In this document: positions 1 to 14,155 of the stretch, one piece after another
How the letters are laid out: every line of letters starts with the position of its first letter
Position numbering within the stretch: the stretch's first letter is position 1
Assembly (NCBI RefSeq): GCF_900105415.1
Contig: NZ_FNSM01000001.1
Coordinates: 744,001 to 808,000, forward strand
Length of the DNA stretch: 64,000 nucleotides
Source of the DNA: Streptomyces sp. TLI_105
GTDB lineage: Bacteria; Actinomycetota; Actinomycetes; Streptomycetales; Streptomycetaceae
Direction: 5' to 3'
The notes under the pieces: model-generated
Database searches by the model: none
Told to the model about the DNA's origin: nothing
What the model saw: only the letters and a program-made list of their open reading frames with translations
Position numbers and translations under genes: made by a program

Positions 1-625
1 TGCGCGCCGACGAAGGCCAGCCAGTCACCCTGCTCGCCCATGCCGGGGCCGATCACGTCGCCGCCGGTGAAGGCGCGCGGACCGCGCCAGAACAGGCCGG
101 AGTATCCGGCGAGTTCCCTGCCCTGGGTGCCGGGGCTGCCGAACACGAGCTCGGCGTCGTGGACGTTGGTGAGCGCCGTGGTGACCTCCAGGATCCAGGA
201 GTCGGCCTCGACGTCGCACACCGTCAGGGTGCGGCGTTCGCCGATCCAGTGCTCCCCCGCCGCCGTGTGCCAGGCGAGGTCCTCGGTGACGACGACGCGG
301 TCGTGATCCGTCTCGGCGGATACGGCGAGGCTGTGCATCGTGCCGAGGTTCGGCAGGTCGACGTAGCCCTGGCCGCGCAGGTAGGTGCCGCCGCCCCAGA
401 AGTTCTCTCCCGACACCCATGACGCGGTGAACTGGACGCCCTTGTGCCAGCGGTGGTCGTGCGGTCGGTATCCGGTGACCACGTCTCCGGCGAGCGTGCG
501 TACCGGATGCAGATAGGGTTTCGGCGCCTCGAAGGGGTCCATGACCGGTCGGTGCACGTACCGTAAGAGCTCGGTGCCCCGCGCCCGTACGGTCAACGCG
601 TCCTCGTCCCGCTGGAGTTCGAGCG

Positions 626-629
<4 letters not shown>
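1..629 (-). CDS. PmoA-like (DUF6807) family protein, 3' end outside the window
   Basis: The frame reads leftward from the ATG at 629 and runs off the window edge, so about 209 N-terminal residues are visible. The protein is rich in His, Trp and Gly patches (for example HDHRWHKGVQFTASWVSGENFWGGG) as in the DUF6807 family named after PmoA. Such genes commonly sit beside Gfo/Idh/MocA oxidoreductases in actinomycete sugar loci, as here. Its ATG overlaps the stop of the upstream oxidoreductase (ATGA), so translation is probably coupled in the xylan operon. Biochemical role is unknown; a part in unusual sugar metabolism is inferred from context only. Family assignment is from recalled sequence character, not from a search. 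Confidence 0.75.
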
Positions 630-4190
<3,561 letters not shown>

Positions 4191-4226
4191 AGAGGCTCCT
4201 CGGGGGTGGAGGTCACGCGGGACGAA

Positions 4227-5057
4227 TCAGCCCTTGGTGGCGCCGGCGGTGAGGCCGCCGATCAGCTGCCGTTCCGCGACGGCGTAGAAGGCGAGGGCGG
4301 GGACCATGGCGAGCACGATGTACGCGAGGACGAGCGCGAAGTCGGTCGAGTACTGGCCCTGGAACTGCTGGACACCGACCGGGATCGTCTGCCACTTCGG
4401 GTCGCTGAACACCAGCAGCGGCAGGAAGAAGTTGTTCCAGCTCGCGACGACCGCGAGCACGGAGACCGTGCCGAGCGCGGGGCGCGCCATCGGCAGCAGG
4501 ATCTGCCAGAAGAAGCGGAACTTGCCGCACCCGTCCATGGTGGCGGCCTCCTCGATCTCCGCCGGGATGGTCCGGAAGAAACCGCGCAGGATCACGATCG
4601 TCATCGGGAGCCCGAAAGCCGCCTGCGGAAGAATCACTCCGAGCGGATTGTCGAGCAGACCGAAGGTCCGCAGCATGAGGAAGAGCGGCAGAACGGCCAC
4701 CGCGAACGGGAACATCAGCCCGATCGTGAAGAGCGTATAGAACAACTCCCGCCCACGGAAGGCGTATCGGGCCAGGACGAAGGCAGCCATCGCGGAGGCC
4801 ACCACGGTGCAGACCGTCGTGCCGATCGCGATGCCCGCGCTGTTGGCGATCTGCCGCCAGAACATGCCGTCGCCGAGAATTCCGGTGTAATTGCCGATCT
4901 TCCAGTGCTCCGGAAGTCCGAACGGGTTGTTCGTCAGTTCCGCCGTGCTCTTGAAACCGGAGATGACCGCGTAGATCAGCGGTACGACGACGAACGCGGC
5001 GATCAGCCAGACCACGGCGTGCAGCGAGAGGCCGCGCACCGTCCTGCGGCCGTTCAT
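4227..5057 (-). CDS. bxlG: Sugar ABC transporter permease, MalG type (xylooligosaccharide importer)
   Basis: 276 residues with six predicted membrane helices, first at about residues 12-33. The EAA loop reads EAATMDGCGKFRFFWQILLPMARPAL, the contact site for the ATPase. It pairs with the permease upstream, which it overlaps by ATGA. No ATPase is encoded nearby, as usual for Streptomyces CUT1 sugar importers that share the general ATPase MsiK. The symbol is given because the set SBP, permease, permease, LacI regulator and GH3 beta-xylosidase matches the described Streptomyces bxlEFGA/bxlR locus; the actual substrate is inferred. Confidence 0.85.
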   Translation of the reverse strand: MNGRRTVRGLSLHAVVWLIAAFVVVPLIYAVISGFKSTAELTNNPFGLPEHWKIGNYTGILGDGMFWRQIANSAGIAIGTTVCTVVASAMAAFVLARYAFRGRELFYTLFTIGLMFPFAVAVLPLFLMLRTFGLLDNPLGVILPQAAFGLPMTIVILRGFFRTIPAEIEEAATMDGCGKFRFFWQILLPMARPALGTVSVLAVVASWNNFFLPLLVFSDPKWQTIPVGVQQFQGQYSTDFALVLAYIVLAMVPALAFYAVAERQLIGGLTAGATKG

Positions 5058-6043
5058 CGGCCACCTCCCGAGGTGACGGCGCCGCTGAGGTCACGGCGGA
5101 GCACGTACCGCTGGTAGAAGAGGGAGAAGACGAGACTGATCATGAACAGCACGACGCTGATCGCGCTGGCGTAGCCGACCTGGTACCGCTTGAACCCGAA
5201 CTGGAACATCGCGATGGCCATCGTCTCGGAGGAGTGGTTGGGCCCGCCGGCGGTCATGACCCAGACGAGGTCGAAGAGCTGGATGGACCCGATGATCGAC
5301 AGGAACACGCTGATCCGGATCGTCGGTCCGAGCAGCGGCAGCGTGATGTGCCGGAAGCGCTGCCAGGGACCGGCTCCGTCGATGGAGGCGGCTTCGAGGA
5401 TCTCGGACGGGATGCTCTGCAGCCCGGCGAGGAACAGCATCATGTGGAAGCCGAAGTACTTCCAGATCATGACGACGAACAGGGTCGGCATGACCGTCGA
5501 GGGATCGGCGAGCCACTTGCCCTGGAGGCCCTCCAGGCCGAAGAAGCCGGCAAGGTGGTCGGCCATGCCCGCGCCGGGCAGGAAGATCATCGTGAAGAGG
5601 ACCGCCGTGACGACCTCGGAGAGGATGTACGGCGCGAAGAACAGCATCCGGTACACGGCCCGGCCGCGGAGCTTCTGGTTGAGCAGGACCGCGGTGAACA
5701 GGGCGAACGGCAGCTGCACCAGGACCGACATGAGGATCAGGTACAGCCCGCGCCCCAGGTCGCCGAGGAAGACCTGGTCGCCGAAGAGCTTGGTGTAGTT
5801 CCCGAAGCCGACGAAGTCGTCCATGGGGCCGATGCCGCCCCATTTGAAGAAGCCGGTCCAGACGGCGACGACGATCGGGGCGAGGACGAAGACGAGGAAG
5901 AGGACCAGGGCGGGGACGAGGAACCAGGCGACCGACACCCAGGCTCCCAGGCGGCCCCGCCGCGAACGGTCCGGGAGTGACGGGGGTGCCGCCACGGACA
6001 CCTCCGTCCGTTCCTTGGTCAGGGTGGTCACGGAGCTAGGCAC
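5054..6043 (-). CDS. bxlF: Sugar ABC transporter permease, MalF type (xylooligosaccharide importer)
   Basis: 329 residues, a cytoplasmic N-terminal tail of about 35 residues followed by membrane helices beginning at VSVAWFLVPALVLFLVFVLA. The EAA motif is EAASIDGAGPWQRFRHITLPLLGP. It would form the membrane channel with the MalG-type partner. The start used is GTG 6043, which overlaps the binding-protein gene by 8 bases and lacks a clear ribosome site, so a downstream GTG at 6031 is possible. Confidence 0.85.
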   Translation of the reverse strand: MPSSVTTLTKERTEVSVAAPPSLPDRSRRGRLGAWVSVAWFLVPALVLFLVFVLAPIVVAVWTGFFKWGGIGPMDDFVGFGNYTKLFGDQVFLGDLGRGLYLILMSVLVQLPFALFTAVLLNQKLRGRAVYRMLFFAPYILSEVVTAVLFTMIFLPGAGMADHLAGFFGLEGLQGKWLADPSTVMPTLFVVMIWKYFGFHMMLFLAGLQSIPSEILEAASIDGAGPWQRFRHITLPLLGPTIRISVFLSIIGSIQLFDLVWVMTAGGPNHSSETMAIAMFQFGFKRYQVGYASAISVVLFMISLVFSLFYQRYVLRRDLSGAVTSGGGR

Positions 6044-7328
6044 TCTTCGCAGCCTCGGTGATCGCGGCCGTGACCTGCTCGGGCGTCTTCTTGCCCGCTA
6101 TGAGGTCGGCGACGCTGTCGTTGACCTCCTGGCCGACCGACGGCGGGTAGGCCTGGTCGAGGAAGAGCTGGAAGCCCGTCGCCTTGACGAGGGCCTCGGC
6201 CACCACCTTCTTGTTGGCGTCGGTCAGCTGGCTCTCCGCACCCTTGACCACGGGCAGGTAGCCGTTGGAGGCGAGGAGCTTGGACTCGTTGTCGAGGACG
6301 AAGAACTTCAGGAAGTCCAGCGCCTCCTTCGGAGCGCCCTTGCGCAGCGCGAAGCCGCTGCCGCCGCCGAACACCTCGCTCGCCTGTCCCACACCGCCGT
6401 CGACCGTCGGGAAGGGGAAGAAGCCCAGGTCCGCTCCGAGGTCGGCGCCCGCGTCCTTCTGCACCGACGGACCCCACTGGCCCATCAGCTCCATGGCGGC
6501 CTTGCCGTTGCCCATGGACGCGGCCTGGCCGCCCGGGGTGGCGTAGCCGGCGCCGAGGAAGCCCGGCTGGAACGGCTGGAGGTCGACGAGCTCCTTGAGG
6601 TGAGCACCCGCCTTGACGAAGCCGGGGTCGGTGAAGTCCTTGGAGGTCGCGGCCTTCTGGAGGGCGGGAAGGCCGGCGACGCGCATCGCGAGGTAGGCCC
6701 AGTAGTAGTGGCCCGGCCACTTCTCCTTGCCCGCGAGCGCGATCGGGGTGACGCCCGCGGCCTTGAGCTTCTTGACGGCGCCGAGGAACTCGGCCCAGGT
6801 GGCGGGCGGAGCGGTGATCCCCGCCATGGCGAAGAGCTTCTTGTTGTACCAGAAGCCGACCATGCCGACGTCGTACGGGATTCCGTAGGTCCGTCCGTCG
6901 ATCTGGTACGCCTGGAGCGAGACCGGCGTGAGGTTGTCCGACCAGTCGATCAGGTCGGTGAGGTCCTCGACGAGGCCGGCGTCGACCTGCTGCTGGAGCA
7001 CGCCGCCGCCCCAGGTCTGGTAGACGTCGGGGAGCTTGCCCGAGGAGGTGGTGGCGGTCAGCTTCGACTTGAACGCCTCGTTCTCCAGCGAGGTCGTGTT
7101 GATCGCGATCTTCGGGTGGGCCTTCGTGAACGCCGTGGAGATCTCCGGGAAGAGGGACTTGCCCGGCTCCGTCGTGGCGATGTTCCACCAGTCGAACGTC
7201 ACCTTGCCGTCGGCCGCCGCCCCACCGCCCGATCCGCCGGACCCACAGGCCGCCGTCATGGACACGGACAGTGCGGTCATGCCGGCGAGCGTCAGGAAGC
7301 TGCGTCGGCTCGGGGTGGTGCTGGCCAT
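6036..7328 (-). CDS. bxlE: Sugar ABC transporter substrate-binding lipoprotein (xylooligosaccharide type)
   Basis: 430 residues from ATG 7328, preceded by GGAGG at good spacing; an upstream in-frame ATG at 7391 would place the promoter and operator inside the gene and is rejected. The N-terminus combines an RRSFLTLAG twin-arginine-like start with a lipobox ending in TAAC at about residue 28, so the protein is probably a membrane-anchored lipoprotein. The rest is a cluster-1 (ExtR/MalE-like) sugar-binding fold, with YGIPYDVGMVGFWYNKKLF as the usual signature stretch. First gene of the minus-strand xylan operon, divergent from bxlR, and likely repressed by BxlR through boxes at 7352 and 7490. 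Confidence 0.87.
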   Translation of the reverse strand: MASTTPSRRSFLTLAGMTALSVSMTAACGSGGSGGGAAADGKVTFDWWNIATTEPGKSLFPEISTAFTKAHPKIAINTTSLENEAFKSKLTATTSSGKLPDVYQTWGGGVLQQQVDAGLVEDLTDLIDWSDNLTPVSLQAYQIDGRTYGIPYDVGMVGFWYNKKLFAMAGITAPPATWAEFLGAVKKLKAAGVTPIALAGKEKWPGHYYWAYLAMRVAGLPALQKAATSKDFTDPGFVKAGAHLKELVDLQPFQPGFLGAGYATPGGQAASMGNGKAAMELMGQWGPSVQKDAGADLGADLGFFPFPTVDGGVGQASEVFGGGSGFALRKGAPKEALDFLKFFVLDNESKLLASNGYLPVVKGAESQLTDANKKVVAEALVKATGFQLFLDQAYPPSVGQEVNDSVADLIAGKKTPEQVTAAITEAAKSA

Positions 7329-7351
7329 GGGACCTCCGTGAGGGGATGCGC

Positions 7352-7371
7352 TCGAAAACTTTTCGAAACAC
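7352..7371. promoter_or_regulatory. BxlR-type box upstream of bxlE
   Basis: The block TCGAAAACTTTTCGAAACAC contains the palindrome TCGAAAA-C-TTTTCGA at 7352-7366. Almost the same 20 bases recur at 12398-12417 before the GH10-CBM13 gene. The box lies between the putative bxlE start point and its ATG, so binding would block elongation or initiation. Confidence 0.65.
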
Positions 7372-7391
7372 CTCGAATTACGTGGTGCCAT

Positions 7392-7420
7392 AAACTAGGA
7401 ACGACGGACACCACGGTCAA
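7392..7420 (-). promoter_or_regulatory. Putative bxlE promoter
   Basis: On the minus strand TTGACC (7420-7415) is followed after 17 bases by TAGTTT (7397-7392). The spacing suits the housekeeping sigma factor. The BxlR box sits about 20 bases downstream of the predicted start. Confidence 0.45.
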
Positions 7421-7465
7421 GACTTCTCACCGATTTATCTCGGAAACCCCGCTGCAACATGGGTC

Positions 7466-7494
7466 TTGACAAGCCGTCATGCCGCCAAGAAACT
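7466..7494 (+). promoter_or_regulatory. Putative bxlR promoter
   Basis: TTGACA at 7466 and a weak -10 GAAACT at 7489 are 17 bases apart. The -10 falls inside the BxlR-like box at 7490-7506, which predicts negative autoregulation. Confidence 0.4.
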
Positions 7495-7506
7495 CTTCGA
7501 AAGTTT
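7490..7506. promoter_or_regulatory. BxlR-type box upstream of bxlR
   Basis: AAACTCTTCGAAAGTTT is an imperfect palindrome centred on TTCGAA and shares the TTCGAAA core with the boxes at 7352 and 12398. It overlaps the predicted bxlR -10. Confidence 0.5.
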
Positions 7507-7553
7507 GCGAAACCTGTCGTCACACCGACCGACGGCGTCGAAGAGGAGAGAAG

Positions 7554-8567
7554 TTGAGCGAGCAGCGGGCGACTCTGGCGGTGATCGCCGCCGAGGCGGG
7601 GGTCTCACAGGCCACCGTCTCCAAGGTGATCAACGGCCGCTCCGACGTCGCGCCCTCGACGCGCCGACGGATCGAGGCTCTGCTGCGATCCCACAACTAC
7701 CTCCAGCCCGGCCGGCAGAACAGGACGCGCAGATCGGGCCTCGTCGACCTGATCATCGGCGGCCTGGACAGTGCCTGGGCGGTGGAGATCCTCCGCGGCG
7801 TCGAGGCCGAGTGCGCCGGCCGGGGCATCGGCACCGTCGTGTCGCTCGTCCCGCCGGGCGAGGCCACGCCGTCGAGCTGGTCCGCGGTGCCGGTCCGGCA
7901 CCACAGCGACGGCGTCATCCTCGTCACCGCCTCCGTCACCGCGGCGCAGCGCGCCCAGGTCGAGCGGGGCGGGGTGGCACTGGTCGTCATCGACCCGATC
8001 GACCTGCCGGACAACGGTGTGCCGAGTATCGGCGCGACCAACTGGGCCGGCGGACTCGCCGCCACCGAACACCTGCTTGAGCTGGGGCATCGCCGGATCG
8101 CCGCGATCGGCGGGCGCAAGGAGATGCTCTGTAGCCAGGCCCGCATCGACGGCTACCGGGCGGCCCTGGAGCGGGCCGGGATCGAGTTCGACCGCGACCT
8201 CATCCGGTTCGGCGACTTCCAGCACGAGGGCGGATTCCGGTGCGCGCGCGAGCTGCTCGCCCTCCCCGAGCCGCCCACGGCCATCTTCGCGGGCAGCGAC
8301 CAGCAGGCGATGGGCGTCTACGAGGCCGCTCGGCAGGCCGGGCTGAGCATCCCGCGGGACCTCAGCGTGGTCGGTTTCGACGACCTGCCGATGTGCGACT
8401 GGCTGTCACCGCCGCTGACGACGGTGCGTCAGCCGCTGGAGGAGATGGGCCGGCTCGCGGCTCGCACGCTCTTCCAGCTTCTGGAGGACCAGCCCCTGGT
8501 CAGCCCCCGGATGGAGCTGTCGACCGAACTCAAGGTCCGCGTCTCCACCGCCCCACCCCGTTCTTAG
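7554..8567 (+). CDS. bxlR: LacI-family repressor of the xylan locus
   Basis: 337 residues from TTG 7554, chosen because AGAGGAG lies 5 bases upstream; the in-frame ATG at 7479 would put the operator inside the gene. N-terminal helix-turn-helix LAVIAAEAGVSQATVSKVINGRSDV, then a periplasmic-binding-protein-like effector domain (ATEHLLELGHRRIA, PTAIFAGSDQQAMGVYEAARQAG, VVGFDDLP). Recognition helix SQATVSK has Lys where most LacI proteins have Arg, consistent with an unusual operator (TTCGAA core). Divergent from bxlEFG and 10 bases before bxlA, so it probably senses a xylooligosaccharide or xylose and controls both directions plus the GH10-CBM13 gene. Confidence 0.85.
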   Translation: MSEQRATLAVIAAEAGVSQATVSKVINGRSDVAPSTRRRIEALLRSHNYLQPGRQNRTRRSGLVDLIIGGLDSAWAVEILRGVEAECAGRGIGTVVSLVPPGEATPSSWSAVPVRHHSDGVILVTASVTAAQRAQVERGGVALVVIDPIDLPDNGVPSIGATNWAGGLAATEHLLELGHRRIAAIGGRKEMLCSQARIDGYRAALERAGIEFDRDLIRFGDFQHEGGFRCARELLALPEPPTAIFAGSDQQAMGVYEAARQAGLSIPRDLSVVGFDDLPMCDWLSPPLTTVRQPLEEMGRLAARTLFQLLEDQPLVSPRMELSTELKVRVSTAPPRS

Positions 8568-8577
8568 GAGTACCTCC

Positions 8578-10797
8578 GTGACCGAGCCTTGGCGTGACCC
8601 CCTCCTGCCCGCTGCCGTCCGAGTCGCCGATCTGCTGAGTCGGATGTCGCTGGAGGAGAAGGCGGGTCAACTCGCCGGCTTCTGGGCCCTGCCGTCCGAT
8701 CCGGGAGCACCGGTGGCGCCGATGGAGGACGATTCCGGCGAACCGGCGCCCGGCCTCGACGACATCATCGGGCAGGGTCTCGGCCAGCTCACCCGGGTGT
8801 TCGGGACGGCGCCGATCGTCGCGGAGGCCGGCATGGAGCGGCTCGCCGCGCTCCAGACGCAGGTGACGGAGGCCGGCCGGTTCGGCATTCCGGCCCTCGC
8901 GCACGAGGAGTGTCTGACCGGGTTCATGACGCTCGGGGCCACGGTCTTCCCCGGGCCGCTCGCCTGGGGCGCGTCCTTCGATCCCGCGCTCGTGCGGCGG
9001 ATGGCCGCCGCCATCGGCGACGGGATGCGGCGGGTCGGCGTCCACCAGGGGCTCGCTCCGGTGCTCGACGTGGTCCGCGACTACCGGTGGGGCCGTACCG
9101 AGGAGTGCATGGGCGAGGACCCGTATCTCGTCGGCGCGATCGGCACCGCGTACGTCCGGGGTCTGGAGGGCGCAGGGGTCGTGGCGACGCTCAAGCACTT
9201 CGCCGGGTACTCGTCCTCGCGCGGCGGCCGGAACATGGCCCCGGTCGCCGTGGGGCCGCGCGAGTTCGCCGACGTGCTGGTCGAGCCCTTCGTCCGGGCG
9301 CTGCGCGAGGGCGGTGCCAGGTCGGTGATGAACAGTTACACCGACGTGGACGGCGTCCCCGTCGCCGCCGACGAGCGGCTCCTCACCGGACTCCTCAGGG
9401 ACGAGCTCGGCTTCGACGGCACCGTCGTCGCCGACTACTACTCGGTCTCCTTCCTGGAGTCCCGGCACGGTGTCGCCGGATCGCGGGGCGCGGCCGGCGC
9501 GCTGGCGCTGACCGCCGGAATCGACGTCGAACTGCCCACGGCCCGCTGTTACGGCGAGCCGCTGACCGCACTCGTCCGGTCGGGAGATCTGTCCGAGGCG
9601 CTCGTCGACCGGGCCGTGGAGCGGGTGCTGCTGCAGAAGGCCGAGCTCGGCCTGCTCGACCCCGACTGGGAACCCGTCAAGCCCGAGCCGATCGACCTCG
9701 ACCCGCCGGAGAACCGGGCGCTGGCCAGGATCCTGGCCGAGCGGTCCACGGTGCTGCTCGCCAACGACGGCATCCTGCCGCTGAGGCCGTGCCGGGTCGC
9801 GGTCACCGGGCCGTACGCGGACGATCCGCACGCCTTCCTCGGCTGCTACTCCTTCCCGAACCACGTCGCGCTCCCCGGCGATCCCGGGGTGGAGATCCCG
9901 ACGCTCGGCGAAGCGCTCGCCGCCGCCGGGTTCACGGTCACCGCGGAGGACCCGGAGGTGAACGTGCTGGTACTCGGCGACCGGGCCGGCATGTTCGGCC
10001 GGGGCACCTCGGGCGAGGGCTGCGACGCCGAGACCCTCGACCTGCCGGGCGACCAGGCCGCGCTCGCCGCCGAGGTCCTCGACTCCGGGGTGCCGACCGT
10101 CCTGGTCCTCGTCTCCGGACGGCCGTACGCGCTCGGTTCGCTCGCCGACCGGGCGGCGGCCGTCGTCCAGGCCTTCTTCCCCGGCGAGGAGGGCGGGACG
10201 GCGCTGGCCCGGATCATCAGCGGGGCCGCGGAACCGGGCGGGCGGCTCCCCGTCTCCCTCCCCCGCCAGGTCGGCGGTCAGCCCGGCACCTATCTGCACT
10301 CCACCTTGGGCGGCCGCACCGACTGGAGTTCGGTGGACCCGACGCCGCTGTTCCCGTTCGGACACGGGCTGAGCTGGACCAGCTTCGCCTACTCGGATCT
10401 CGCGGTCGATCCCGCCGCCGCGACGGACGGGTCCGTGTCGGTCGCGGTCACCGTGCGCAACGTCGGTGAGGTCACCGGGACGGAGGTGGTCCAGCTCTAC
10501 CTGTCGGACCCCGAGGCGTCCGTCGTCCGGCCGAGACGCTGGCTCGCCGGATTCGGCAGGGTCGAGCTGCGGCCGGGCGCGGCCGCCCGGATCACCTTCT
10601 CCGTCCATGCCGACCGGACCTCCTTCACCGGGATCGACCTGCGCAGGAGAGTGGAGCCCGGAGAGATCGGCGTGGCCGTCGGACGGTCCAGCGGCGATCT
10701 GCCGCTCCAGGGGTCCTTCACCCTGCACGGCCCCGTACGTCACCCGGCGGCCGACCGGATACTGTCCGTGCCGGTCGAAGTGGTTCCGGTGCCATGA
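8578..10797 (+). CDS. bxlA: Intracellular GH3 beta-xylosidase / beta-glucosidase
   Basis: 739 residues with no signal peptide. GH3 N-domain with RVGVHQGLAPVLDV, LKHFAGYSSSRGGRN and VVADYYSV, whose Asp (about 286) is the expected nucleophile. Then comes the GH3 C-domain (LLANDGILPL) and a C-terminal fibronectin-III-like domain (FPFGHGLSWTSFAYS onward). It would split imported xylooligosaccharides to xylose in the cytoplasm. The GTG start follows a TAGGAG ribosome site that overlaps the bxlR stop. The symbol rests on synteny with the described bxlEFGA locus; GH3 alone does not separate xylosidase from glucosidase activity. Confidence 0.88.
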   Translation: MTEPWRDPLLPAAVRVADLLSRMSLEEKAGQLAGFWALPSDPGAPVAPMEDDSGEPAPGLDDIIGQGLGQLTRVFGTAPIVAEAGMERLAALQTQVTEAGRFGIPALAHEECLTGFMTLGATVFPGPLAWGASFDPALVRRMAAAIGDGMRRVGVHQGLAPVLDVVRDYRWGRTEECMGEDPYLVGAIGTAYVRGLEGAGVVATLKHFAGYSSSRGGRNMAPVAVGPREFADVLVEPFVRALREGGARSVMNSYTDVDGVPVAADERLLTGLLRDELGFDGTVVADYYSVSFLESRHGVAGSRGAAGALALTAGIDVELPTARCYGEPLTALVRSGDLSEALVDRAVERVLLQKAELGLLDPDWEPVKPEPIDLDPPENRALARILAERSTVLLANDGILPLRPCRVAVTGPYADDPHAFLGCYSFPNHVALPGDPGVEIPTLGEALAAAGFTVTAEDPEVNVLVLGDRAGMFGRGTSGEGCDAETLDLPGDQAALAAEVLDSGVPTVLVLVSGRPYALGSLADRAAAVVQAFFPGEEGGTALARIISGAAEPGGRLPVSLPRQVGGQPGTYLHSTLGGRTDWSSVDPTPLFPFGHGLSWTSFAYSDLAVDPAAATDGSVSVAVTVRNVGEVTGTEVVQLYLSDPEASVVRPRRWLAGFGRVELRPGAAARITFSVHADRTSFTGIDLRRRVEPGEIGVAVGRSSGDLPLQGSFTLHGPVRHPAADRILSVPVEVVPVP

Positions 10798-12248
10798 CCA
10801 CGTCGTTCGGTGATCCCGTGCTCCCCGGGTTCCGGCCCGACCCGTCCGTCTGCCGGGTAGGGGCGGACTACTACCTGGTGACGTCCAGCTTCGAGTGGTT
10901 CCCGGGGCTTCCCCTGTTCCACAGCCGCGATCTCGTGAACTGGCGACGTCTCGGCTCCGCGCTGGACCGGCCCTCCCAGCTCGACCTCGACGGGTGCGAG
11001 CCCTCACGCGGCCTGTTCGCGCCGACGATCCGGCACCATGACGGGCTCTTCCATCTCGTCTGCACGCTGATGGACGGTCCCGGCCATTTCGTCGTCACGG
11101 CGGCCGACCCGGCCGGGCCGTGGTCGGAACCGTACTGGCTGGAAGGGGAGGGCTTCGACCCGTCGCTGTTCTTCGACGACGGGCCGGACGGTGACGGCCG
11201 GGCCTGGTTCACCGCCGCCCGCGTCCTGGACGAGGCCGCCGGCCGCACCGAGATCTGGACGCGTGAGTACCTTCCCCGCGAACGGCGGCTCACGGGACCC
11301 GAGTACGTCCTGTGGTCGGGAAGCCGGCCGGGCGCACGCTGGTCGGAGGCCCCGCACCTCTACCGGATCGACGGTACCTATCTCCTGCTCACCGCGGAGG
11401 GCGGCACCGATGTGGACCACAGCGTGGTGGCCGCCCGCGCCAACCACGTGACCGGCCCGTACGAGAGCTCCCCCGGCAATCCGGTTCTGCCTCCCGCCCA
11501 GAAGGGCCCCGTCACCTGCACCGGGCACGCCGACCTCGTGCGGACCCCGTACGGCGACTGGCGGGCCGTCCTCCTGGGCGTCCGCCCGGGCTCCGCCATC
11601 GGACGCGAGACCTTCCTCAGCGGGGTCACCTGGAGCGACGGTTGGCCGGTCTTCTCCCCTGTCGAGCACACGAGCCCCCGCCGCCGTCTCCACGACGACT
11701 TCGCCGCCCTCTCCACCGACTGGAGCACCCTGCGCACCCCACGCGCGCCGTTCTGGACCACCGGCGACGGGCTCCGCCTCCAGCTCCGTCCCGAACGCCT
11801 CGGCGAACGCACCGTCCCGTCCCTCCTGGTCCGCCCGCAGGAACAGCCCGACTGCGACGTGTCCACCGAGCTGCGCTTCACTCCCGCAGCACCGGGCGAG
11901 CAGGCCGGCCTCGCCGTAGTCGTCGACGATGACACCCACCTCCTCTTCCTTCGCACCGAGGAAGGGCTCGTCCTCCGTCACGGGCCCGAGGTCCTGGCGG
12001 GCGTTCCCGTACCCCCGGGGCCCGTTCGCCTGGGGGTCCGCGTCCGGGGTTTCAGCCACACCTTCGCCCACGCGGCACCCGACGGTGCCTGGCAGGACCT
12101 GGCCACCGTCGAAGCCACCTTCCTCACGCCGCTGTTCACCAGCGTCCAGCTCGGCCTCTACGCCACCTCCCACGGCCGCCCGTCCACGAACCAAGCCCAT
12201 TTCACGTGGTTCGACGTCACGTATCCGCACCAGCCCGGGGGCGCGTGA
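10794..12248 (+). CDS. GH43 beta-xylosidase / alpha-arabinofuranosidase, cytoplasmic
   Basis: 484 residues, no signal peptide. Five-bladed propeller residues are visible: GFRPDPSV (general-base Asp), EGFDPSLFFDD (pKa-modulating Asp) and RWSEAPHLY (general-acid Glu). A C-terminal beta-sandwich of about 190 residues follows, as in XynB-type GH43 enzymes that act on short xylooligosaccharides. It overlaps bxlA by ATGA, so the two are translated together and probably finish oligosaccharide hydrolysis inside the cell. A strong hairpin 50 bases after the stop ends the transcript. Confidence 0.9.
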   Translation: MTTSFGDPVLPGFRPDPSVCRVGADYYLVTSSFEWFPGLPLFHSRDLVNWRRLGSALDRPSQLDLDGCEPSRGLFAPTIRHHDGLFHLVCTLMDGPGHFVVTAADPAGPWSEPYWLEGEGFDPSLFFDDGPDGDGRAWFTAARVLDEAAGRTEIWTREYLPRERRLTGPEYVLWSGSRPGARWSEAPHLYRIDGTYLLLTAEGGTDVDHSVVAARANHVTGPYESSPGNPVLPPAQKGPVTCTGHADLVRTPYGDWRAVLLGVRPGSAIGRETFLSGVTWSDGWPVFSPVEHTSPRRRLHDDFAALSTDWSTLRTPRAPFWTTGDGLRLQLRPERLGERTVPSLLVRPQEQPDCDVSTELRFTPAAPGEQAGLAVVVDDDTHLLFLRTEEGLVLRHGPEVLAGVPVPPGPVRLGVRVRGFSHTFAHAAPDGAWQDLATVEATFLTPLFTSVQLGLYATSHGRPSTNQAHFTWFDVTYPHQPGGA

Positions 12249-12297
12249 CATCGGCGAACCGCAAATTGCGCTCCTCGTCGAGAACTCCTTTTGAGAC

Positions 12298-12336
12298 AAG
12301 CGGCCCCTGTCGAAACAATTTCGACAGGGGCCGCTT
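12298..12336. terminator. Hairpin terminator after the GH43 gene
   Basis: An 18-bp perfect stem (AAGCGGCCCCTGTCGAAA with its complement) closes on a CAA loop. No U-tract follows, which is normal for Streptomyces. The inner stem reads TGTCGAAA-CAA-TTTCGACA, so it also resembles a BxlR half-site pair. Confidence 0.7.
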
Positions 12337-12397
12337 CGTCGTCGCGCTCCAGAATTTGCTCAGCGGATCGCCAGAAAGGACCCCACAGGTCACCTTC

Positions 12398-12417
12398 TCG
12401 AAAACCCTTCGAAACAC
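12398..12417. promoter_or_regulatory. BxlR-type box upstream of the GH10-CBM13 xylanase
   Basis: TCGAAAACCCTTCGAAACAC differs from the bxlE box at 7352 by only two bases. It directly abuts a TTGACA -35 hexamer at 12418, so bound BxlR would block RNA polymerase. Confidence 0.65.
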
Positions 12418-14061
<1,644 letters not shown>

Positions 14062-14155
14062 CCTGCCACGGCGAAAGGGTGAACCGATGAAGACCTACGC
14101 TGCGGCAGCCCCCACCCCTCCATAAGGACATCGCTGGCGTTCGCGGTTCGCCGTC

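Noticed and set aside
7479..7553. Extension of bxlR to ATG 7479
   Set aside because: The extra 25 residues are Arg/Cys-rich with no homology, the operator would be coding, and TTG 7554 has a strong ribosome site.
12298..12336. Stem-loop with TTTCGA inner sequence read as a BxlR operator
   Set aside because: The long GC-rich perfect stem just after a gene end is better explained as a terminator; the dyad core lacks the TTCGAA centre of the other boxes.
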